This document shows, in pieces, positions 22,864 to 30,115 of a DNA stretch of 64,000 nt (position 1 is the first letter of the stretch; every line of letters begins with the position of its first letter). This stretch comes from Bacilli bacterium (GTDB taxonomy: Bacteria > Bacillota_I > Bacilli_A > RFN20 > CAG-826). The stretch spans positions 1 to 64,000 of the forward strand of contig JALCDB010000001.1 of assembly GCA_022641095.1 (NCBI GenBank). The letters run 5' to 3'. The position numbers and the translations under genes were made by a program. The notes beneath the pieces were generated by a model. That model made no database searches, was not told the origin of the DNA, and saw only the letters and a program-made list of their open reading frames with translations.

Positions 22864-23706
22864 TCACTTTTTCTTGATGAACTTGCACTTCGGGTAGTTT
22901 GAGCAACCATAGAATTCGCGGCCATCTTTCGTGTGACGGAGAACAAGCGCGCTTCCACAACGAGGGCAAATGTTGGCATTGATTTTGTTTTTGGTTTCCC
23001 TTATGCCTTCAGCGTGTTCTTTGTTGGTTTCGATCGGGTTCTCCTTGTAGGTGTTAATCGCTCCAGCGATTCTTTGGATATCGCTTTCTTGGAGAAGATC
23101 GTTCCGACAGCCTTTTAGGTAGCGTTTGAGTTCTCTAGGAGCGAAAACATATTCGCTGTCGATGTATTTGACGTTGCCTTGGGCGAACACCACCACATTG
23201 TTCATGTTGAGTTTCTCATTTGGGAACAAAGAATTGAGCCTTCTTATGTGAGTCGTGTTTTGAAACACCGGTGAATACAACCGGTTCTTGTTATGCCCAT
23301 AAGCGAGCACCTGGGTCCAATTCATGTCTCCATCTTTGCCGTAGATCCTTCCGGAGTAGTTTTTCGTCTCCACCACGAAGATTCCTTTTGAAGACACCAA
23401 AACGTGATCGATTTGCGAGGTTTTGCCGTCATCCCCCGGAACGATTACATCGTTGATAAGAACGTCGTTTTTGTTCATCCCTTTCAAAATATACCTTCTT
23501 ACTTTTCTTTCGCCTTTCCATCCCTTAACGGCTGGCAGATGATTGATGATAAGAAGGGCCATTACCGCGACAACGAGGAGCGAAAAGAAGATAATCCAGC
23601 CTGTCCCCCAATTTTGCCCAATCGCTAACACAAGTAGAATTATCGGCCCAGCAAGAATCACCGTTTCGACTGGGGTTGCTTCGTTTTTTCTTTTTCTTCT
23701 TGCCAT
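22864..23706 (-). CDS. NERD nuclease-related protein with C-terminal topoisomerase-type zinc finger
   Basis: 280 residues. Two hydrophobic segments near the N-terminus (about 15-31 and 36-54) would anchor it in the membrane. The NERD domain follows, with its nuclease-like residues Asp100, Glu113 and Lys115 in QIDHVLVSSKGIFVVETKNY. The last 35 residues are a zf-C4_Topoisom finger (CPRCGSALVLR then FYGCSNYPKCKF) that binds single-stranded DNA in topoisomerase I. Stand-alone NERD proteins are suspected in DNA processing or defence. It is monocistronic, with no ribosome site stronger than AATCATT-type sequence before the ATG. The family is sure; the role is not. Confidence 0.88.
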   Translation of the reverse strand: MARRKRKNEATPVETVILAGPIILLVLAIGQNWGTGWIIFFSLLVVAVMALLIINHLPAVKGWKGERKVRRYILKGMNKNDVLINDVIVPGDDGKTSQIDHVLVSSKGIFVVETKNYSGRIYGKDGDMNWTQVLAYGHNKNRLYSPVFQNTTHIRRLNSLFPNEKLNMNNVVVFAQGNVKYIDSEYVFAPRELKRYLKGCRNDLLQESDIQRIAGAINTYKENPIETNKEHAEGIRETKNKINANICPRCGSALVLRHTKDGREFYGCSNYPKCKFIKKK

Positions 23707-24217
23707 AATGATTATCGACAGGAATAAAAGTTACACTTCAAGCAGAAAACTACATATGAAGGCTTATATTAAGGATGGGAACCAAGGGTTACGTCCACCC
23801 CGTTCTTGGTGAGTTCTTGGGCTAGGAAATATAGGGTTGCACATCATCTCTAGTGCCCATTGTGAACATTGCTGCTTTTTTGTCTTGCCTCCTGACTTGC
23901 ACCGCTTCTAGGATCGTTTGGACTTCCGGTCTGTATAGCACAGAATGCTTGTTTTCCCGATGAGATCATAATTGCCAAAATGGAAAAATAAACTTCGAAT
24001 AAACATTGGTAGCGAAAAAGAATGAAGTCGATCAGAAAACTTTCAGAGGAAACGATAAACATCGAGAAGCTTCGAATGGTGACAGAGAAAACAAACGAAG
24101 GAAAAAGCCAAGACATCGTAAACGGTCATAGCCGGCAAAGCAATGAACTGATGGGTAACTGTTTTCACCAGAAGGATTTTTAATGCCGTTGGCAAACGGA
24201 AGCAGGATAATAGTTGC
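23707..24217. other. Intergenic stretch upstream of the RiPP cluster, no supported gene
   Basis: Short frames exist on both strands but lack ribosome sites and protein-like composition. GATAAT at 24206-24211 ends six bases before the regulator ATG and is its likely -10 box. Confidence 0.5.
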
Positions 24218-25240
24218 ATGAGGATCGGGGAATTCTCAAAACTCACAGAGCTTAGCGAATCCACCATTCGTTATTACATAAACCATGGACTTTTGGGACC
24301 AACAAAAAGAAATGGGCAATACTCTTTTGACGACCGGGACCTAAAAACGGCTAAGACGATAAACGAATTAAAGGAATTGGGATTTTCTTTAGAAGATATT
24401 TCAAAATTCCTTCTTTCGATGTTACTTACAAGCAAATTCAAGAATGCTTTAGCTAAAGAACAAAAAGGAATGTTGAAAAGACGAATTCATGAGATTCACG
24501 ATGAGCAAAAATCTCTTCGGTTAAAGGAAAAAAAGCTGAAGGCCATTATTTCTTCGCAAGACGATGATATTTCTCGTTTGGATTGCGGTTTTTCTTTAAA
24601 GGCCATTCCTTTTCTGCGATGCCCCTTCTGTGGAAGTAAACTCCTTTTAAGGGACGGGACCATAGAAGAAGACTGCCTTCGAAGCGCTTCACTTCATTGT
24701 GAAAAATGTAGTGATTCCTGGAACATTTCTGATGGTATCTTGTATCCAAATTGTTTTTCAAAAGAGTTCATACAAGCCAAAGATCGTCCGATAAACACCG
24801 ATTTCGGTGATTGGGGATCGAAAAAAGAAGCCGAAGTCGAAAAACGCTTGATCGCTTACCAACGTGCTTTTTCCGAAGCGTTGGAGAAATTTTCCACCAC
24901 CTCCCCAAAGGTTTTTCTAATCTCCGACATAGATAATTCTGTCCTTTTACTAAGCTCCTTTGAACAGTTACCTCGGGATTGCTTGATTTTCGTTCAAGGA
25001 GGGATGGATCTACCTTCTATCAGAAAAGTGTGTTCGGATTTTCGTGGCCATCAAGTGGCCTTCATTTTTTCCGATTCTCGATGCCTTCCACTGAAAGCAG
25101 CTTGCCTCGATGGCGCCTCTTGGATCTCAAACGGGGATCTTCCGACCCCTTTCTTCTCGTCTCTAACAAAAGATGATTCCGTCCTCTTTGAAACCATCGT
25201 GAGAGAAGACAACGAAATCGAGTTAAAGCAAAGCAAATAA
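24218..25240 (+). CDS. MerR-type regulator with zinc ribbon and methyltransferase-like tail
   Basis: 340 residues. Residues 1-70 are a MerR winged helix (MRIGEFSKLTELSESTIRYY), followed by a Lys/Glu-rich dimer helix (about 75-112). A zinc ribbon then has CPFCG (Cys135, Cys138) and CEKC (Cys161, Cys164), next to SWNISDGILYP, which resembles the Trm112-like start of some methyltransferases. The last 150 residues look like a reduced Rossmann/methyltransferase fold without a clear SAM loop, so a sensor role is more likely than catalysis. It directly precedes the RiPP precursor, maturase and exporter and is probably their regulator. It appears leaderless (GATAAT six bases before the ATG). Confidence 0.75.
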   Translation: MRIGEFSKLTELSESTIRYYINHGLLGPTKRNGQYSFDDRDLKTAKTINELKELGFSLEDISKFLLSMLLTSKFKNALAKEQKGMLKRRIHEIHDEQKSLRLKEKKLKAIISSQDDDISRLDCGFSLKAIPFLRCPFCGSKLLLRDGTIEEDCLRSASLHCEKCSDSWNISDGILYPNCFSKEFIQAKDRPINTDFGDWGSKKEAEVEKRLIAYQRAFSEALEKFSTTSPKVFLISDIDNSVLLLSSFEQLPRDCLIFVQGGMDLPSIRKVCSDFRGHQVAFIFSDSRCLPLKAACLDGASWISNGDLPTPFFSSLTKDDSVLFETIVREDNEIELKQSK

Positions 25241-25260
25241 CCTAAACCTAGGTTTAGGTT
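25239..25260. terminator. 22-bp perfect palindrome after the regulator gene
   Basis: The palindrome includes the last two bases of the regulator stop codon and reads CCTAAACC at its centre-left and GGTTTAGG at its centre-right around CTAG. It is followed by TTCTTC. It is probably a terminator, or alternatively an operator for the divergently read signal upstream of the precursor. Confidence 0.6.
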
Positions 25261-25287
25261 TTCTTCAGAATCCATCGTTAATGGTGC

Positions 25288-25318
25288 TTGACCTCATCTT
25301 TGGTATTGGTTTTATGAT
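25288..25318 (+). promoter_or_regulatory. Promoter of the RiPP operon with 19-bp spacer (MerR-type)
   Basis: TTGACC (25288-25293), a 19-bp spacer and TATGAT (25313-25318) lie 23 bp before the precursor start codon. MerR regulators act on promoters with 19-20-bp spacers by untwisting them; a MerR gene ends 48 bp upstream. The dyad inside the spacer is weak (only ACC and GGT at its edges). Confidence 0.6.
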
Positions 25319-25340
25319 GCCGACAAAGGAGGTAAAACCC

Positions 25341-25445
25341 GTGGAAATAGTTGTCGAAGGATACGACGGCCTCTTCACCGAAAGCATTAACATCATTGCT
25401 TGCCAGAAGAAGTGCGTGCTCAATTACCTTGGGTGCGGGAGCTGA
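25341..25445 (+). CDS. RiPP precursor peptide, 34 aa, three cysteines
   Basis: Short frame starting with GTG eight bases after a perfect AAAGGAGG and ending at the TGA at 25443-25445, six bases before the radical SAM gene. The first 19 residues are an acidic, hydrophobic leader (MEIVVEGYDGLFTESINII). The tail is ACQKKCVLNYLGCGS, with Cys21, Cys25 and Cys32 (CX3CX6C) and a C-terminal Gly-Ser. Position, strong ribosome site and cysteine-rich tail identify it as the substrate of the adjacent maturase. Sactipeptide- or ranthipeptide-type thioether bonds at the cysteines are the obvious expectation. I recognise no named precursor family. No GG or C39 cleavage motif is present. Confidence 0.8.
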   Translation: MEIVVEGYDGLFTESINIIACQKKCVLNYLGCGS

Positions 25446-25451
25446 TAACGT

Positions 25452-26684
25452 ATGGAGTTTGCCAAATATTCTTTAATATTCAAATCCACCAAAAACGGAT
25501 GTCTTTTAATCAATACGATGACAAACTCCGTCGTTAGATTTGACCAAGAGCATTCTCTCAGGTTGGCCAATGCCATAAATGGATCAAAAGACGAAGAAAT
25601 AGAAGGGTTTTTGCGCTCTCACCATTTCCTGAGAGACCACACTTTCGAGAACGCCTTCCTTTTGGACAAGGAACGCGCCTTGTTCCATGGAAAGGATTTA
25701 TTAGACGTTTGCATATTCACTAGTTTGCGTTGCAATTTAAGGTGTCCGTATTGCTACGAACGTCACGATGGGCCGACAACGGGGGATGATACGTACATCA
25801 GGCTTGAGAGAAAAATCAAAGAGCTGTCTCCGCAAATCCTTTTTATTTCTTGGTTCGGGGGAGAACCGTTGTTGAATAAGGAGAGGGTCCTTTCTTTCTC
25901 TTCGGAAATGAAGGAGTATCAAAATTCCTGTTCGCACATCTTCAAATCAGGCATTACCACGAATGGCACCTTATTGGACGGACCTACCTCGCGTAGCCTT
26001 GTCGATTGCGGCGTGACTTCGTTCCAAGTGACCGTTGACGGGCCAAAGGAAATGAATGACATTAGTCGGCTCCGGCCCGATGGTGGTGGCACATTCGACA
26101 TAATCATGAGAAACCTTCTAACATTACATAAGATCCCAGAACCGTTTACCATGATCGTAAGATGCAACGTCAGCGATCAGGCCGTAATAGATCCGTTTTG
26201 CGATGTTTTCAATGACAACTTTGGAAACGATAAACGGTTTTCGCTCCTTTTTTACCCAGTTAGTGATTGGAAAAATCTCGGAAAATCATGCATGGCAAAA
26301 AGTTTAAACATTTTTTCGTTAAATGAGCCAGTATTACGAAAGGGCTTGCATTCAGCCTTGATGGATTCCGTTAATACGGAAGGTTTCTTTTGCCAATTTG
26401 GGCATCCAGGCAAATTCGTCGTTTATCCCGATGGCAGCATAGGCGATTGCACGATAAAGATGATGGGGGAGGGAAAAATCGAAGATTGCCTATCCGAAGA
26501 TCCAGAAGCCAGAAAAAATTGCCCCGATGACGATTGTTTGCTATATCCGAAATGCTTTGGCCAACAATGCAGGAACGCTGAGAGGGGCGAAAAGATCTGT
26601 GAGGCAATGCGACAAGGCGTTATAGGTTTTTACCAATGCTATGCAGAGGAACTGCTTCATGAAAAAGTATCTTTATTGGTCTAA
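25452..26684 (+). CDS. Radical SAM/SPASM peptide maturase
   Basis: 410-residue enzyme predicted to modify the 34-aa peptide encoded just before it. Residues 1-80 are a small N-terminal domain of the type that often binds leader peptides. The radical SAM core has the iron-sulfur motif CNLRCPYC (Cys94, Cys98, Cys101), the SAM-binding WFGGEPL (134-140) and ITTNGTLL. The C-terminal SPASM region has nine cysteines (314, 333, 346, 357, 361, 368, 373, 383, 396) that would hold two auxiliary clusters, as in thioether-forming maturases. GGGAG inside the end of the precursor gene serves as its ribosome site, and its last 26 bp overlap the exporter gene. Confidence 0.92.
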   Translation: MEFAKYSLIFKSTKNGCLLINTMTNSVVRFDQEHSLRLANAINGSKDEEIEGFLRSHHFLRDHTFENAFLLDKERALFHGKDLLDVCIFTSLRCNLRCPYCYERHDGPTTGDDTYIRLERKIKELSPQILFISWFGGEPLLNKERVLSFSSEMKEYQNSCSHIFKSGITTNGTLLDGPTSRSLVDCGVTSFQVTVDGPKEMNDISRLRPDGGGTFDIIMRNLLTLHKIPEPFTMIVRCNVSDQAVIDPFCDVFNDNFGNDKRFSLLFYPVSDWKNLGKSCMAKSLNIFSLNEPVLRKGLHSALMDSVNTEGFFCQFGHPGKFVVYPDGSIGDCTIKMMGEGKIEDCLSEDPEARKNCPDDDCLLYPKCFGQQCRNAERGEKICEAMRQGVIGFYQCYAEELLHEKVSLLV

Positions 26685-28257
26685 GGGATTCTATTTCCTT
26701 CTCCTTTTTCTCGCTTTTCTTGACGCCGTTCTCGAAGCGGGGATTGCTTTGGTCATTGAATACCTAGTTAACAACATTTCCTCCGACTCTTTTGACATAA
26801 CCACCTTCATAGGTTATGGGGCGGCGGCGCTTGGCTATGCGGTGATAATGATCACGTGTTTTTTTGGATATAACTCTTACGTGGCTTGGTACCTCAACAA
26901 GGCAGTCAAACGGCTTAGCGACGATGTTTTTTCCTCCTTGATGGAGAAAAACACGGCCTCATTTCAGGAAAACAATGTTTCCTCTTATCTGTCCGTTCTC
27001 ATGAACGATTGCACCCGTGTCGCCAATCAATATCTAGGCCCAATGCTTTCCCTCCCTGGTTTTATACTGACTTATTTGGCTGCGCTTGCCATGTCCCTTT
27101 ACATTAATTGGGCCATCGCACTTTTCTTGTTGGCCTTTTCTTTCTTGGTGTTTCTTGTCCCGTATTTTTTTAACAAGCCAATGAATCTTCGTAACGAGGA
27201 AATCCAGAAAGCCTTTTCCAATCTTTCAAGCCAATACCAGAATTTCCTTCAGGGCCACGACGTCGTGAGGAGCCTTTCCGCATACGATTATGTTTTTGAA
27301 AAGGAAAGCCGCTCGTCGATGAAAGCCTATCGCGCGGCCTTTAGGCAATCCCGCCTTTCCTTGGGCGTGTCATCCTTAAGCAGTTTGTTGACAACGGTTC
27401 TTCAAATCTCGGTCATTGTGGGGTCAGGAATTATCGCCTCCCAGGGAGGACTGGCTTTCGGTGCCGTTCTTGCTTTCATCCAACTCGCGAACAACCTCTA
27501 TAATCCATTGAGCAGTTTCGCCACTTCTGTATCTTCAATAAAGGGGATGTCATCGGTAAACGCAAGCCTTCTCACATTAACAACGCAAGAGTTCTCTAAG
27601 AAGGATAAAATCGAACTGGATGGTCGCCTTTCTGTTCAAGATCTCAGCTTTTCCTACGGGGAAAAAGAAATCATTTCCCATTTTTCTTATTCATTCGAAC
27701 CGGGTAAAAAATACCTCATAGAAGGAGAAAGCGGTAGCGGAAAGAGTACCTTGCTCCGCCTTCTTTCTGATAGTGGTGAGCCTTATGTCGGAACTATTGA
27801 AGCGAGCGGACACGATTACCGCGATCTCAGTTTCAAAACGGTGGCATCCGCGGTTTATTACTGTGAGCAAACTTCAAGAATTTTCCCAGGCACTCTGAAG
27901 GAGAACGTTCTTTTTGGTTCCCCGTATGACGACGGCAAATTCACTAAGGCAATTCGTTTGGCTGGATTGGTCGATTTCGTTAAGGAAAGAGGGACGGATA
28001 CGCTTCTTGACCCCGAGTTAAACTCCAGCAGTGGCGGCGAGACTCAAAGAATAGCGCTCGCAAGGGCTATATACCATGAACCAAAGATTTTGCTTCTAGA
28101 CGAGATCACATCTGGCTTAGATGAAATGACGAATCGCAGCATCCAAGAAAGCATATTGGGACTACCCATGACAATCGTCTTCGTTTGCCACAATGTGCTT
28201 CCGTCATTGCCAAAGCAATTCGATGGTACCTTGGAAATGAGAAAATGCAACGACTGA
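26659..28257 (+). CDS. ABC exporter, fused membrane and ATP-binding domains
   Basis: 532-residue half-transporter likely to export the mature peptide. Six membrane helices fill residues 1-300. The ATPase domain has Walker A GESGSGKST, signature SSGGETQRIALARAI and Walker B ILLLDEITSGLDE. There is no N-terminal C39 peptidase, so leader removal must be done by another protease, or the product keeps its leader. I place the start at the ATG at 26659 (MKKYLYWSKGFYFLLL), eight bases after AGAGGA; an ATG 18 bases upstream lacks a site. It overlaps the maturase gene by 26 bp, so the two are coupled. Self-immunity may be by export. Confidence 0.92.
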   Translation: MKKYLYWSKGFYFLLLFLAFLDAVLEAGIALVIEYLVNNISSDSFDITTFIGYGAAALGYAVIMITCFFGYNSYVAWYLNKAVKRLSDDVFSSLMEKNTASFQENNVSSYLSVLMNDCTRVANQYLGPMLSLPGFILTYLAALAMSLYINWAIALFLLAFSFLVFLVPYFFNKPMNLRNEEIQKAFSNLSSQYQNFLQGHDVVRSLSAYDYVFEKESRSSMKAYRAAFRQSRLSLGVSSLSSLLTTVLQISVIVGSGIIASQGGLAFGAVLAFIQLANNLYNPLSSFATSVSSIKGMSSVNASLLTLTTQEFSKKDKIELDGRLSVQDLSFSYGEKEIISHFSYSFEPGKKYLIEGESGSGKSTLLRLLSDSGEPYVGTIEASGHDYRDLSFKTVASAVYYCEQTSRIFPGTLKENVLFGSPYDDGKFTKAIRLAGLVDFVKERGTDTLLDPELNSSSGGETQRIALARAIYHEPKILLLDEITSGLDEMTNRSIQESILGLPMTIVFVCHNVLPSLPKQFDGTLEMRKCND

Positions 28258-28464
28258 GAAAGCCTTTTGTTGTTTCTCTTTTCTCCTTCTGACTTCTTTC
28301 GCTCTTTCCTTTATCGATTCCCTGTATTGTTCTGATGTCGTATTGTCATAGGAACGAACAACCATGTAAATCTTGTCGATTGATTGAATCCAATCTTTAA
28401 ATCCATCGAATCCATCTCGAAAAACAAAGCATCTCACACAACCACCCCATGACATACATTTCAT
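28204..28464 (-). CDS. Short hypothetical frame beside the RiPP cluster (doubtful)
   Basis: 86 codons, of which the last 18 are antisense to the exporter end. The product begins MKCMSWGGCVRCFVFRDGF and continues with an acidic, then a basic helical stretch (ESIKERAKEVRRRKEKQQKA). There is no ribosome site before the ATG. The N-terminal part is protein-like, and it sits between the cluster and a repeat-bearing element, so it may be a remnant of a mobile element gene. I recognise no family and give it low weight. Confidence 0.25.
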   Translation of the reverse strand: MKCMSWGGCVRCFVFRDGFDGFKDWIQSIDKIYMVVRSYDNTTSEQYRESIKERAKEVRRRKEKQQKAFSVVAFSHFQGTIELLWQ

Positions 28465-28488
28465 AGAAATGATGGATTATCAACTTCT

Positions 28489-28544
28489 AATTCGTCACCT
28501 TTGACGTTAATTCGTCCACTCTGACTCGAACTCGTCACCATTGA
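28489..28544 (+). repeat. Three tandem 16-bp repeats at exact 20-bp spacing
   Basis: AATTCGTCACCTTTGA (28489), AATTCGTCCACTCTGA (28509) and AACTCGTCACCATTGA (28529) are similar copies with a strict 20-bp period. Such multiple terminal repeats are typical of transposase-binding ends of IS21/Tn7-like elements. Confidence 0.6.
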
Positions 28545-28700
28545 TCTGAAAAGGTCAAGAAATTTATGAAAGGGAAAACCCTTTTTTTGATACACACTTT
28601 TTAGCGTTTTTGCTTGTTTTTTTATTAAAAAAGCTGTTTTTTGACAAAATAAAAACCGCTTCGTGGGTGCGAAACGGCCATATTTCGATTTTGGCTTTAG

Positions 28701-28828
28701 TGAACGAAAACGATACCTCAAAATCAGGGGTTTGAACGAAAGTGATACGTTGTTTTTGCCACTTTTTGTAGGTTCGATACTCGCCACCCTACTATCGTGC
28801 AACATATTGCTGAACGAAAGAGATACCT
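28701..28828 (+). repeat. Three copies of a TGAACGAAAnnGATACcT motif
   Basis: TGAACGAAAACGATACCT (28701), TGAACGAAAGTGATACGT (28733) and TGAACGAAAGAGATACCT (28811). Together with the repeats at 28489-28544 they bound about 340 bp with no coding capacity, a layout like the two ends of a small non-autonomous element. Confidence 0.55.
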
Positions 28829-28854
28829 AAAACGATAATTTTTGAGCTAAAGAT

Positions 28855-29265
28855 TTATTGAAACCGGAACATACTTTTGATGGCGTTCCATTTTGCAGTT
28901 TTTAATATCTTCTTTGCAACTGGATGTCTATCGTTTGCAGCAGCAACGATACACTCGTAACCCCTATCCCAATATTCCTCGGAAAGGCTATAGTAAATCT
29001 TTGCCATTTTCATTTGAAGTGGACCAGATGCATGGGCTCTTGATAAATCGAAATACTTGAAAGCTGTTATTCGATCTTCCTCTACCACCATTCCAAAGAA
29101 ATGAATCGCACCATAAAGGTACTCGGCTAATGGACTTTTGCTATTGTCCGCTAAGTCTTGAAGTCGTTTTACATCTTCTTTAGTAGCTTCTTTCTTAGCC
29201 AATCTCCATTTGATTTTGTAGAGGTCAGAAACCTCATGTGTCAACGTCTCTAAATTTTGTGTCAT
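28855..29265 (-). CDS. SEL1-like repeat protein
   Basis: 136-residue helical protein. The centre ADNSKSPLAEYLYGAIHFFG and AFKYFDLSRAHASGPLQMKM are two adjacent SEL1-type (TPR-like) repeats used for protein-protein contacts. A strong AGGAGGTG lies before the ATG with TATAGT upstream, so it has its own promoter. It is the last gene at the left end of the prophage, downstream of the holin terminator, in the place where phages keep accessory (moron) genes expressed in the lysogen. Function unknown. Confidence 0.7.
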   Translation of the reverse strand: MTQNLETLTHEVSDLYKIKWRLAKKEATKEDVKRLQDLADNSKSPLAEYLYGAIHFFGMVVEEDRITAFKYFDLSRAHASGPLQMKMAKIYYSLSEEYWDRGYECIVAAANDRHPVAKKILKTAKWNAIKSMFRFQ

Positions 29266-29364
29266 AAATTAACACCTCCTACTATATAAGTAGTAAGAAA
29301 TTTCAATTTTTTAGCAAAAAAGTTTTATTTGATTGCTTTTACTACTTTGTAGTAACTTTTTTAC

Positions 29365-29408
29365 AAAAAAGACCTCTTACAACTTTTTAGGTCGCAAGAG
29401 GTCATTTT
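29365..29408 (-). terminator. Terminator after the holin gene
   Basis: On the minus strand GACCTCTT and AAGAGGTC form an 8-bp stem followed by TTTTTT, immediately after the holin stop. It closes the late operon. Confidence 0.85.
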
Positions 29409-29789
29409 TCATATGTTCTTCAAACTATTAATAGAAGCTTCGATTTGATTATTTATCCATTCATCTAAATCGCCATAATTCGATTTGATGTAAGTGACAA
29501 GTTCATCGTTAAATTGTGCTTTGATTATTGCCCTGGCTTTTTCAAGGGCGGTCTTCTGGGCAGTTTCATCGAACTTCCCACTATTCTTTAAGGATTCCAC
29601 ATAGGTTTGAAACACCGATTTAACGGCATCGAGAACTATCGCTGTGGCTTTGCTTAAGAAGTTAGCCGCTTTCTCGTCCTTTATTTTCGTTCCTATCAAC
29701 TGGATCAGTTTTGTTCCAAGAAGACTTATTAGCGGAATCACGACAGCTGTAACAACAACCGACAAGACATTGAGTAATATATCATTCAT
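29409..29789 (-). CDS. Phage holin, LLH family
   Basis: 126 residues: one N-terminal membrane helix (about residues 5-30, VVVTAVVIPLISLLGTKLI) and a long amphipathic helical domain with KAIIKAQFNDELVTYIKSNY, ending in a short charged tail. This is the plan of the Phage_holin_6_1 (LL-H) family, which permeabilises the membrane at lysis. It is translated from a GGAGG-type site and is the last gene of the late transcript, followed by a terminator. No endolysin is adjacent. Confidence 0.82.
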   Translation of the reverse strand: MNDILLNVLSVVVTAVVIPLISLLGTKLIQLIGTKIKDEKAANFLSKATAIVLDAVKSVFQTYVESLKNSGKFDETAQKTALEKARAIIKAQFNDELVTYIKSNYGDLDEWINNQIEASINSLKNI

Positions 29790-30115
29790 TAGCTTTTTCC
29801 TCCTTTGCTATGAAGACTTTTGTTTTTGATATGGTCATCAAGGTTCTTTGAAACATTGCTGATATTGGCTTCTGCTTTGATGACTCGTCCTTCGAGTTCG
29901 GAAAAGCGAACCTCAAGTTTATCCATTGATTTTTCGATTCGATCAATAGAAGACTTGATATAACCAACATCCGATATCAAAACACCTTCGTTTTTTCCTT
30001 CGCTTTTATGGTCGCCCTTCTCGTTCCTACGAAAGGCCAAAACAGCAAAGAAAATGCTCGAGCAAGTCTCGAGCACTCCAATAATAGAAATAACAATCGT
30101 TAATGCATTATCCAT
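29789..30115 (-). CDS. Membrane-anchored coiled-coil phage protein (XhlA/holin-like)
   Basis: 108 residues from the ATG at 30115 (MDNALTIVISIIGVLETCSS): a single N-terminal membrane helix, a short charged linker, then a coiled coil (SSIDRIEKSMDKLEVRFSEL, then further heptads to about residue 95). The plan resembles XhlA-type lysis accessory proteins but the helix order is reversed. GGAGGTG lies eight bases before this ATG; two ATG/GTG codons upstream lie in or before that site. It overlaps the nucleotidyltransferase gene end and abuts the holin start. Confidence 0.7.
   Translation of the reverse strand: MDNALTIVISIIGVLETCSSIFFAVLAFRRNEKGDHKSEGKNEGVLISDVGYIKSSIDRIEKSMDKLEVRFSELEGRVIKAEANISNVSKNLDDHIKNKSLHSKGGKS

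Larger units (their letters stand above)
24218..28257 (+). other. RiPP biosynthetic gene cluster
   Basis: Regulator, three-cysteine precursor, radical SAM/SPASM maturase and ABC exporter, all on the plus strand in 4 kb. The last three are tightly coupled (a 6-bp gap, then a 26-bp overlap) behind one promoter with a 19-bp spacer. No dedicated protease or separate immunity gene is seen. Confidence 0.85.

Noticed and set aside
23850-24116. 88-codon hydrophobic frame on the minus strand
   Set aside because: No ribosome site, overlapped by other random frames, and the composition looks like antisense AT-rich DNA.
28461-28805. 114-codon minus-strand frame inside the repeat-bounded element
   Set aside because: It spans the repeats, has no ribosome site and no recognisable domain; the repeats explain the sequence better.
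28258-28854. Prophage attachment site
   Set aside because: The opposite end of the prophage is outside the window, so no repeat pair can be established.
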